Below are positions 55,024-62,286 of a stretch of 64,000 nucleotides of DNA, piece after piece (the first letter of the stretch is position 1; the number at the start of each line of letters is the position of its first letter). Location: positions 1 through 64,000 of the forward strand of contig JADZGD010000120.1 in the NCBI GenBank assembly GCA_020854055.1, in the 5' to 3' direction. The stretch is from Bryobacterales bacterium. GTDB lineage: Bacteria; Acidobacteriota; Terriglobia; Bryobacterales; Bryobacteraceae. The position numbers and the translations under genes are program-made. Below the pieces are notes generated by a model that worked only from the letters and a program-made list of their open reading frames with translations, ran no database searches and was not told the origin of the DNA.

Positions 55024-55536
55024 CTAAAAGTTCTCCAGAATGGCGCTGACCACCGAGCGGGCGACATCGCGGCTCATACGCGCCAGCGCCACGTCGCTCT
55101 CCTCGAAATACGCCCGGGCATCACCGCTGATTTCATAGCGCTCCCGGACCTCCATGGAAGGCCGTTCAAACAATGCCTTACCGTTGCGGTCACGCAACAC
55201 CAACTGAAGCGTGACCATCAACTGAACCGCGCTGGCGCGCCCCCCAATGGCGTCGTACACGGTCGGGATAGCCGAGTAGCTGATCACCGATCCTTGCAAC
55301 ACGGCATCGGCCGCTTTCGCATCCGGCGTGATGCTGTAGCGCGTCCTCAGGATAAACTCCTTCGAGATCGCTTCCGGCAGAGAGTCGGTCAGGCGATAAC
55401 GGATCGTGTTGTTGGAGAACGCGGGAACGGCAATGGTGTGAATGGATTTTGGCAGCAGATCGGCGTGCCCCGACATGTGATACCCACAACCGGCGGTCAG
55501 GCTCAGCGCCACCAGCGCGGGTCCGAACAGTCTCAC
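55024..55536 (-). CDS. lptE: LptE-like LPS-assembly lipoprotein
   Basis: This protein of 170 residues starts at GTG 55536 (MRLFGPALVALSLTAGC), giving a lipoprotein signal with lipobox LTAGC. A longer frame upstream is a shadow of the preceding gene. The mature part follows the LptE pattern: GYHMSG, KSIHTIAVPAFSNNTIRYRLTD, ISKEFILRTRYSITPDAKAADAVLQGSVISY. In the outer membrane LptE plugs LptD for lipopolysaccharide insertion. It overlaps the upstream gene by 4 bases (GTGA) and is followed by holA. Confidence 0.85.
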   Translation of the reverse strand: MRLFGPALVALSLTAGCGYHMSGHADLLPKSIHTIAVPAFSNNTIRYRLTDSLPEAISKEFILRTRYSITPDAKAADAVLQGSVISYSAIPTVYDAIGGRASAVQLMVTLQLVLRDRNGKALFERPSMEVRERYEISGDARAYFEESDVALARMSRDVARSVVSAILENF

Positions 55537-56558
55537 GCCACGCTCCCGCCGGAAAGACTCAGTTCCGCGCGGGCCGCCATGGCGGCATTGTCGGCCGTGA
55601 TCCGTAGATTGTCCGCCGCCACCCAGAACCAGACTGCCTGCCGGTTGTTCGGATCGGCGTCGATGGCGCCCACGGTCAGCCCGCTCTGTCCGGCAACCCC
55701 GGCGTTCGACGGCGCCTCCACATCCGGCCCGCGCACCTCGATGAACGGCGTGTCGAGCAGATTGGCCAAAGCCTCCACCGGCGGCGCCTCTTCGAACTCC
55801 ACCCAAACCGAAAACGTGTAGCCGTGGAAAACGGGAGCCTGAATCAGCCGCAAGGCCGGCAGAGGCACTCCGGCAAGCGGCCCAAGCAAGCTGGCCAGAT
55901 GCCGTTCCAGCCGGCCCTGAATACTCTGTATGGATTCGGGCGCCTCGGCGCCGTAACGCGCCACCAGGTTAAAGCTCACCTGTGTATCGTAGATCTCTTT
56001 CGGGAGGGTCTTGAACGAGAGCAGGTTCACGGTCTGGCGTTGCAGTTCGTCAATTCCCGGCTGCCCCCGCTCGCTGGCCGGTTCAAACACCTGAACGACC
56101 GAACGGCGAATCGCCGACAATTGCCGCAGATGCTTGTACAGCAGCGTCAGCGCGGTAGCCGCCGGGTGGGCGATCACGTGAATCGTTCCCGGCAGCCAGA
56201 GTGCGGGCGCCGCCTCCACCAATGGCGAACGCAACCGGGCCATAGCGCGGTCTTCCAGCGAACCGGTGCAATCAATGACGGTGGGCGGGTGCTCCAGATC
56301 CGCAATCAACTCCATCGCCCTGCGGCAGGTGTGGGGGCCCCCGGCCAGAATTGCCACGCCCGCGCCGGCCAGCGCCTCCTGTTCGAGCGGGCTGATGAAA
56401 CCAGCCTCTTCGTCCTCCGCGGTGAGGATACCAACTCCCTCTTCCAGCGTGCCAATAAGCCGAATCCCGGCCTGGCGTAGACCGCTGCCGAGCACGTCGC
56501 GAAGTTCGCGGCCGAGCAGCGTCTCCCCCCCAACAATCGCAATCAATGGTTTTGTCAT
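55533..56558 (-). CDS. Aspartate-semialdehyde dehydrogenase paralogue lacking the catalytic cysteine (Usg-like)
   Basis: This 341-residue protein has the ASADH layout: Rossmann start LIAIVGGETLLGRELRDVL, then the dimerisation domain (LIQAPVFHGYTFSVWVEFE). In working enzymes the motif NPNC.T supplies the nucleophile. Here the aligned stretch is VIAHPAATALTLLYKHL, with no cysteine, so it should not catalyse the reaction. E. coli Usg is a known protein of this kind with no proven role. The start is ATG 56558, overlapping the pssA stop by 4 bases. It lies in a phospholipid/LPS operon. Confidence 0.82.
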   Translation of the reverse strand: MTKPLIAIVGGETLLGRELRDVLGSGLRQAGIRLIGTLEEGVGILTAEDEEAGFISPLEQEALAGAGVAILAGGPHTCRRAMELIADLEHPPTVIDCTGSLEDRAMARLRSPLVEAAPALWLPGTIHVIAHPAATALTLLYKHLRQLSAIRRSVVQVFEPASERGQPGIDELQRQTVNLLSFKTLPKEIYDTQVSFNLVARYGAEAPESIQSIQGRLERHLASLLGPLAGVPLPALRLIQAPVFHGYTFSVWVEFEEAPPVEALANLLDTPFIEVRGPDVEAPSNAGVAGQSGLTVGAIDADPNNRQAVWFWVAADNLRITADNAAMAARAELSLSGGSVA

Positions 56559-57454
56559 ACTGCCTCCGCAGGACGATGGCGGCGCAAAAGGCGCCGTAGC
56601 GAACCGCCGATCCGGATGACGATGCCGCTGCCGACGTAGGCGACCGCCATCCCCAGCAACACCGGCCGGGAGTAGTTCAGAACCAGGTAGATGATCGCGG
56701 CTACCAGGATGAACGACAGGGGGGACCGGGGTCGCATGAGATTCAAGTCTTTGAAACTGCGGTAGCGCCAGGTGCTGACCATCAAAAATCCGACAATGGC
56801 GATCAGGGTCATCCACAGGATGGCGAAGGGCCAGTTGACGATCGGGGCGGAATTGGCCGCAAAGACCACCGCCGCCAATAGAGAGGCCGCGGCCGGAATG
56901 GGCAGGCCGACGAAGTACTTCCGATCGGGGCGGCCCGGATTCTTCGGTATTGGATTGGTCTGCACGTTGAACCGTGACAGCCGCGCGGCGCCGCAAACCA
57001 GGTACATGAAGGCAGCAAAGTAACCGGTGTTCTGCAACTGCTCCCGAAACGATGGTTCGATACCGGCGCCGATGAACTGCACTCCCCAGGTGTAGGCCAG
57101 CACCGCCGGCGCGATGCCGAAGGTGATCACATCGGCCAGCGAATCGAGTTCCCGCCCGAAATCGCTGACGGTGTTGGTAATGCGGGCAATACGGCCGTCC
57201 AGGCCATCCAGTACCATGGCGATGCCGATCATCTTCGCCGCCACCTCGAAATGGGAATTCCAGCCAAAGTCCTGTAAGGTAGCTGCGAGTAGCGCGCCTT
57301 TGACGGACTGAAGTATCGAAACGAATCCGAGAAAGATGTTTCCCGCAGTAAAAAAGGTGGGCAAAACGTACGCGGCGCGCCGTGGACGCCGGTTGGCGGA
57401 GCGGGGATCGATGAAACGCTCGGAGAGCCGTAGGCGCGGCATGGGGTTTCTCAT
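56555..57454 (-). CDS. pssA: CDP-diacylglycerol-serine O-phosphatidyltransferase
   Basis: This membrane enzyme makes phosphatidylserine from CDP-diacylglycerol and serine. The 299-residue protein has the CDP-alcohol transferase signature D-G-x2-A-R-x8-G-x3-D-x3-D, in [10 protein letters not shown] and [12 protein letters not shown]. About six to eight membrane helices surround it. Its start overlaps the psd stop by 4 bases, so the two enzymes of phosphatidylethanolamine synthesis are coupled. A longer frame running from 57503 in another phase is a shadow. Confidence 0.93.
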   Translation of the reverse strand: MRNPMPRLRLSERFIDPRSANRRPRRAAYVLPTFFTAGNIFLGFVSILQSVKGALLAATLQDFGWNSHFEVAAKMIGIAMVLDGLDGRIARITNTVSDFGRELDSLADVITFGIAPAVLAYTWGVQFIGAGIEPSFREQLQNTGYFAAFMYLVCGAARLSRFNVQTNPIPKNPGRPDRKYFVGLPIPAAASLLAAVVFAANSAPIVNWPFAILWMTLIAIVGFLMVSTWRYRSFKDLNLMRPRSPLSFILVAAIIYLVLNYSRPVLLGMAVAYVGSGIVIRIGGSLRRLLRRHRPAEAV

Positions 57455-58071
57455 GAGCAGTTGGAAGAGTCACCGCGGCGGCGGGCGATGATGCTCGCTC
57501 CACCCGCCACGCGATCGCCGGGCTTTACCGTGATCTGCCATTCGGGGCCGAAGGTAACATCGGTACGCGAGCCGAACTTGATCAGGCCGACGCGCTCGCC
57601 GATGGCCACATGGTCGCCCGGCTTCTTCGTACACACGATGCGGCGGGCAATCAGACCGGCAATCTGTTTGAACACCACCCGGGTATCGCGGCCATCCACG
57701 GTAATGGTGTTTTGTTCGTTCGAGGCGGATGCGGCTTCCTTGCTGGCGACGAGAAATTTACCTGGAGAGTACTTCACCTCGGTCACCGTGCCGGCGACCG
57801 GAGAGCGGTTGACGTGCACATCAAAGACGTTAAGAAAAATACTGATTCGCGTGAGCGCGGGAGATTCCGCAACGATTGCAACCACCTTGCCATCGGCCGG
57901 TGAAACCGCTACCGGTCCTTCCGGGATCACACGTTCCGGATCGCGGAAAAAATACAGGCAAAAGGCAGCCAGCAGGTACAGCGGGATTCCGAGCGCCGGG
58001 TGCAAAAAAAAGGATACAATCCCGCCTCCAGCCACAAAAGCCAAGGCGTAGTAGATACCGTCGCGAACCAT
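57451..58071 (-). CDS. psd: Phosphatidylserine decarboxylase (short form)
   Basis: This enzyme converts phosphatidylserine to phosphatidylethanolamine. The 206-residue protein is the short soluble/anchored form: an N-terminal hydrophobic pair ([31 protein letters not shown]), the SPADGKV motif, and [13 protein letters not shown]. The self-cleavage site is FGSR, the equivalent of LGST, from which the pyruvoyl group arises. It is the first gene of psd-pssA-asd paralogue-lptE-holA. The start is ATG 58071 preceded by AGGTAG. Confidence 0.94.
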   Translation of the reverse strand: MVRDGIYYALAFVAGGGIVSFFLHPALGIPLYLLAAFCLYFFRDPERVIPEGPVAVSPADGKVVAIVAESPALTRISIFLNVFDVHVNRSPVAGTVTEVKYSPGKFLVASKEAASASNEQNTITVDGRDTRVVFKQIAGLIARRIVCTKKPGDHVAIGERVGLIKFGSRTDVTFGPEWQITVKPGDRVAGGASIIARRRGDSSNCS

Positions 58072-58283
58072 TTGCTACCTGTATTATGCATTGTCTCACG
58101 CCGGAAACCAGCCCCGGCCGCTTCATCGGCGGTGGAGTAAGCACGGCGGCGCCCGCCGCCGGGGCCAACGGGACCATTCCGTAGCGAGCCATAAGACTCA
58201 CCCGACGTGATCGCACTATACCCCGGTGGCCGTTTGCTCCCGGATGGGCGCTTGTTCCATACTCGGCAGAAGGCGAACCGGTC
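58072..58283. other. Divergent intergenic region with a GC-rich hairpin
   Basis: The 212 bases between psd and the fucosidase gene hold no gene. A strong GC hairpin (CGGCGG near 58143 with CCGCCG near 58153) lies in the middle. Nothing there resembles a known riboswitch, and no confident promoter can be placed. Confidence 0.35.
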
Positions 58284-59753
58284 ATGCTTGGAAAACTCTT
58301 CTCCTGCTTCCTGCTTGCGTCGATGCTCTTTGGCGGCGCGGCGTATCAACCTAACTGGCAATCTATCGATTCACGCCCGGTCCCCAAGTGGTTTACCGAT
58401 GCCAAGTTCGGTATCTTCATTCACTGGGGAGTGTATTCGGTCCCCGCCTACGCGCCGGTGATTCCCGGACGGCTGGCATACGCCGAGTGGTACTGGCACG
58501 CCATCACCGAGGGCCGGAAGCCGGGCGCCAATCCGGTGGAGACTGGCTCATGGGACTACCATCAGCGGGTCTATGGAGCCGATTTCCCTTACCACAACTT
58601 CGCGCCATGGTATCGCGCCCAATTGTTCGACCCCGCCCACTGGGCCGATGTTTTTCAACGCTCCGGAGCGCGCTACGTGGTCCAGACCTCGAAACATCAT
58701 GAGGGCTTCGCCATGTGGCCCAGCGCCGAAGCCTCCCGAACCTGGGGACGCCCGTGGAACGCGGTGGAGATTGGCCCCAAGCGAGACCTGCTGGGGGATC
58801 TCGCCGCCGCCGTGCGGGCCAAGGGATTGGAGATGGGAATCTACTACTCGCTGTATGAGTGGTACAACCCGCTGTGGCTGACCGATAAGCCGCGTTACGT
58901 GCGCGAGCACATGACTCCGCAATTCAAAGACGTAGTGACACGCTACAGTCCCAGCATCATCTTTGCCGACGGCGAGTGGGACTTGCCCTCCTCCGAATGG
59001 CACAGCCCGGAACTGCTGGCCTGGCTGTTCAACGACTCGCCGGTGAAGGACCGGGTGGTGATTAATGACCGTTGGGGCAAGGAGACACGCCACAAGCACG
59101 GCGGCTATTGGACCACCGAGTATACGCCCGGTATGACCGCAACCACGCATCCCTGGGAGGAAAGCCGCGGCATGGGCTTTTCCTATGGTTATAACCGGGC
59201 CGAACGGTTCGATAACTATCGCTCCGGCCGCGATCTGGTGATTCTGCTGGTGGATCTGGTAAGCCGCGGCGGCAACTTGCTGCTGGACATCGGGCCGGCT
59301 GCCGATGGCACCATTCCGGTGATCATGGAAGAGCGGCTCATTCAAATCGGCGACTGGCTGAAGGTGAACGGCGAAGCAATCTACGAGACGCACCCCTGGA
59401 CCGCGGCGCGGCAGTGGAGCGCGGGCGAGGTGCCCCAGATCGACTACAATGCGCGCTTCAACTCCCAGTACGAAGTTACGAAACTGGTGGCCAAACCGGC
59501 TCCCGGCAAGGCCGCGATCGAAGCCTTTTACACGGCAAAGGATTCGAATGTATACGCGATTCTTCCCCGTTGGCCGGGGCGCTTCTTCACCCTGAAACAG
59601 GTGGACCCGGCGGGTGTGAAGTCCATATCGCTGCTGGGCTCCGGCAAACCCCTGCCGTTCTCCGTTGAAGGAAAGACGATTCGTGTGACCTTGTTGGACC
59701 TGCCGGAGCAGTTGCTGGCGCAGCCGGCCTGGGTGCTGAAAGTGTCTCACTGA
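58284..59753 (+). CDS. Secreted alpha-L-fucosidase (GH29)
   Basis: This enzyme removes L-fucose from glycans. The 489-residue protein has a signal peptide (MLGKLFSCFLLASMLFGGAA). The GH29 barrel has WFTDAKFGIFIHWGVYSVPAY, RYVVQTSKHHEGFAMWPS and IIFADGEWDLP, where the Asp of ADGEW aligns with the family nucleophile. RGGNLLLDIGPAADG is further on. It is a retaining hydrolase in the periplasm or outside. It is followed 51 bases later by an esterase and then a Gfo/Idh protein, which fits a small glycan-use group. Confidence 0.95.
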   Translation: MLGKLFSCFLLASMLFGGAAYQPNWQSIDSRPVPKWFTDAKFGIFIHWGVYSVPAYAPVIPGRLAYAEWYWHAITEGRKPGANPVETGSWDYHQRVYGADFPYHNFAPWYRAQLFDPAHWADVFQRSGARYVVQTSKHHEGFAMWPSAEASRTWGRPWNAVEIGPKRDLLGDLAAAVRAKGLEMGIYYSLYEWYNPLWLTDKPRYVREHMTPQFKDVVTRYSPSIIFADGEWDLPSSEWHSPELLAWLFNDSPVKDRVVINDRWGKETRHKHGGYWTTEYTPGMTATTHPWEESRGMGFSYGYNRAERFDNYRSGRDLVILLVDLVSRGGNLLLDIGPAADGTIPVIMEERLIQIGDWLKVNGEAIYETHPWTAARQWSAGEVPQIDYNARFNSQYEVTKLVAKPAPGKAAIEAFYTAKDSNVYAILPRWPGRFFTLKQVDPAGVKSISLLGSGKPLPFSVEGKTIRVTLLDLPEQLLAQPAWVLKVSH

Positions 59754-59804
59754 GGCCCTGCCACCTCATTCCGAGACCTTGCGAAAGCTGATTGAATAGG
59801 ACGT

Positions 59805-60821
59805 ATGAATCGTCTTTGCGTTGCCTTTGCCGGGGTACTGCTGCTTGGTTCCGGCCTGTTGGTGCGGGCGGCGGACAGCCCGTTTGCCACCGTCAGCCGC
59901 CGGGTGTTCGCTGATCTTCTCAAGGTGCCACTGGAGCCGCCCGCGGTTTCCGCCGTGGTACGGAGTACCAGGGAAGAAGAAGGTCTGGTCATCGAGGACA
60001 TTACCTGGAAGTCGCTGGAAGGAGACCAGGTAGAGGCATACCTGGTGCGTCCGGCCCGGGTGGCCAAGCCGCTGCCGGCGATTGTCTGCCTGCACGGCAG
60101 TTCCACCAATCGTGAACCGGGCATCGCCGCCAAGTATGAGTACGGCGAATGGACGCCGCGCTCCGGCAAGGCCCGCAAAATGACCACGCTCTACGGCTGG
60201 GCGCGTGAACTGACACGGCAAGGCTACATTACGATATCGATCACGCAGCGCGGACTCGACACACGGGAGCCGGAGACCGAGCCGCTCGATAAGATTCTGC
60301 TGGTGCATGGCCGCAACGTGATGGGCACCATCATCGAGGAGATTCGCCAGTCGGTCACCTACCTCCAACAGCGTCCCGAGGTCGAGCGGGAGCACATTGG
60401 AATGACGGGCATCTCCTTTGGCGGCATCACCAGCTTTTACACCTGGCTGGTGGATGATCGTGTCGCCGCCGCGGCGCCTATCTGCGGTGGCGTGGGGTCG
60501 ATCGAGGAGTTCATCAAGCACGGATCCATTGGCTATCACGGCATCTACTGGTGGATACCGGGAATGCTCACCAAGGGCGATCAGGGCGATTTTGCAGCCG
60601 CCATGGCTCCGCGCCCGCTGATGCTGTGGGCGCCCACCGAGGATGTGGGAATGCCGAACCAGGGTGTGGACCGGTTCCTGCAAGTCGTGGCGCCCGCCTA
60701 CAAACAGGCCGGCGCGGCCGACCACCTGGTGGTACACCGCCCTCCGGCCAGGCATGCCCTGACCAAAGAATCGGTGTCCGCGGCCAAGACCTTTTTTGAC
60801 CGGTTCCTGTATAACAGGTGA
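59805..60821 (+). CDS. Secreted alpha/beta hydrolase (dienelactone hydrolase/acetyl xylan esterase-like)
   Basis: This 338-residue esterase has a signal peptide (MNRLCVAFAGVLLLGSGLLVRA). The alpha/beta fold has the oxyanion strand PAIVCLHGSSTNRE and the nucleophile elbow GISFGG near residue 204. The acid is probably Asp in WAPTEDVGMP, and the His is in PPARHALTKE. It may deacetylate glycans or act on small esters. It lies directly after the fucosidase on the same strand. Confidence 0.85.
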   Translation: MNRLCVAFAGVLLLGSGLLVRAADSPFATVSRRVFADLLKVPLEPPAVSAVVRSTREEEGLVIEDITWKSLEGDQVEAYLVRPARVAKPLPAIVCLHGSSTNREPGIAAKYEYGEWTPRSGKARKMTTLYGWARELTRQGYITISITQRGLDTREPETEPLDKILLVHGRNVMGTIIEEIRQSVTYLQQRPEVEREHIGMTGISFGGITSFYTWLVDDRVAAAAPICGGVGSIEEFIKHGSIGYHGIYWWIPGMLTKGDQGDFAAAMAPRPLMLWAPTEDVGMPNQGVDRFLQVVAPAYKQAGAADHLVVHRPPARHALTKESVSAAKTFFDRFLYNR

Positions 60822-60885
60822 ATAATTCACCTCATAGCGCCGGCTATTGTTTGTGATGGAATGAAATCCGGCAAGGAGAACCCGA

Positions 60886-62214
60886 ATGCAGTCACAGAAG
60901 CACTCAGCGTTGTTATCCCGCCGGAATTTTGTGGTAACCACCGGCGCCACGCTCGCCGCCGCAAGCAGCGGGGCCGCGTCCCAAAGCTCGAAACGGCTGC
61001 GCCTGGCGCTGGTGGGCACCGGGATGCGCGGTACGCTCACCTGGGGAATCCCGGTAGCGAAAAACTATAGCGACGTGGTGGAGTTTGTCGGGCTCTGTGA
61101 CATCAACTCGAAACGGGTGAAGATGTCGCGGGAAATGATCGGCGTCAACGTGCCGGTGTTCACCGATTTCGACGAGATGGTGAAGACGACCCGGCCCGAT
61201 GCCGTGATGATTACTACCATCTGTGCCACCCACTACCGTTACATCGTGCGGTCGCTCGAACTGGGCGTACATCCAATCACGGAAAAGGCCATGTGTACCG
61301 ACGAACAGCAGTGCCAGGCCATTCTCGATGCGCAACGGCGTAGCGGCAGGAACGTCACGGTCACCTTCAACGCCCGCCACGGCGTGGAAGACAAGAAGGT
61401 GAAACAGTTGCTGATGGAGAGGGCCGTCGGTGATGTAATCGCCGTCGATTTTCATGAGTACCTGAACACCTCGCACGGCGCCGATTACTTCCGGCGCTGG
61501 CACCGGCTGAAGGAGAACTCCGGCACGCTGCTGGTTCACAAAGCGTGCCATCACTTCGATCAGGCTAACTGGTGGCTCGAGTCGGACCCGGTGGAAGTCT
61601 CGGCCTGGGGCCAGTTGAAGTACTACGGCCACAACAATTCCTTCCGCGGCACACACTGCCGCGCCTGTCCCTACCGGAAGCAATGCAAGCTCTACTATGA
61701 CGTCACGAAGAACCCGCAGTTTGTGAAGCTGTACGTCGATTGCGAATCGGAAGACGGCTACCTGCGCGATGGCTGCGTATGGGCGGAAAGCACCAACATC
61801 TACGATTCGATGTCGGTGCGGGTGCGCTACCGGAACGGCGTCATTCTCACCTACACCGCCAACACCTATCAGCCCTACGAAGGACAATCCATCTCGTTCA
61901 TGGGAAACAAGGGGCGGCTCGATTATCAGACCTTCGGCGGAGGTGGGCACAAAGTGAGCGAAGTGCGGCTGACGCGCACCTTCGGCAAGTCGGAGATCGT
62001 GCCGATGACCGAACAGGCACGCGCCGGCGAACATGGCGGCGCCGATGCCGGCATCCGCGACCTGGTGTTCCGTAACCTGCCCAACCCGGACCCGCTCAGC
62101 CTGCGCGCCGGCATGCGCGCCGGGGCGCTCAGCAGCTTAATCGGTATCGCGGCCTATCGAAGCATCGAACAAAACGGCCGGCTGGTCAGGATCAACGACC
62201 TGGTGAAGCTGTAG
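60886..62214 (+). CDS. Tat-exported Gfo/Idh/MocA oxidoreductase with a cysteine cluster
   Basis: This 442-residue protein has a Tat signal (LSRRNFVVTTGATLAAASS). A Rossmann domain (LALVGTGMRGTLTWG) and the family motif PITEKAMCTDE (EKP variant, with A for P) follow. The C-terminal part has HCRACPYRKQC with Cys258, Cys261 and Cys267, and later Cys286 and Cys297, which could bind metal. The exported form suggests a tightly bound cofactor, as in GH109-like hydrolases of the same fold, so it may be a hydrolase rather than a dehydrogenase. It follows the esterase by 64 bases. Confidence 0.85.
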   Translation: MQSQKHSALLSRRNFVVTTGATLAAASSGAASQSSKRLRLALVGTGMRGTLTWGIPVAKNYSDVVEFVGLCDINSKRVKMSREMIGVNVPVFTDFDEMVKTTRPDAVMITTICATHYRYIVRSLELGVHPITEKAMCTDEQQCQAILDAQRRSGRNVTVTFNARHGVEDKKVKQLLMERAVGDVIAVDFHEYLNTSHGADYFRRWHRLKENSGTLLVHKACHHFDQANWWLESDPVEVSAWGQLKYYGHNNSFRGTHCRACPYRKQCKLYYDVTKNPQFVKLYVDCESEDGYLRDGCVWAESTNIYDSMSVRVRYRNGVILTYTANTYQPYEGQSISFMGNKGRLDYQTFGGGGHKVSEVRLTRTFGKSEIVPMTEQARAGEHGGADAGIRDLVFRNLPNPDPLSLRAGMRAGALSSLIGIAAYRSIEQNGRLVRINDLVKL

Positions 62215-62221
62215 GGCCATT

Positions 62222-62238
62222 CGGGCGGATTTCGCCCG
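62222..62238 (+). terminator. Possible terminator hairpin after the Gfo/Idh gene
   Basis: CGGGCG-GATTT-CGCCCG forms a perfect 6-base-pair stem 8 bases after the stop codon. There is no T-run, so it may be a weak or Rho-aided terminator ahead of ppk. Confidence 0.45.
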
Positions 62239-62286
62239 GCGCTGCTAGTCTGAGATGACGGCACCCGCCGCAGGGGGAGCGTGCAC

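Noticed and set aside
56559-57503. 5' extension of the ASADH-like frame giving a 656-residue fusion
   Set aside because: The extension overlaps pssA in another phase and is low-complexity Arg/His sequence. The ATG at 56558 gives the normal ASADH start.
60913-62034. Minus-strand frame opposite the Gfo/Idh gene
   Set aside because: It is a shadow of a gene with a Tat signal and family motifs on the plus strand.
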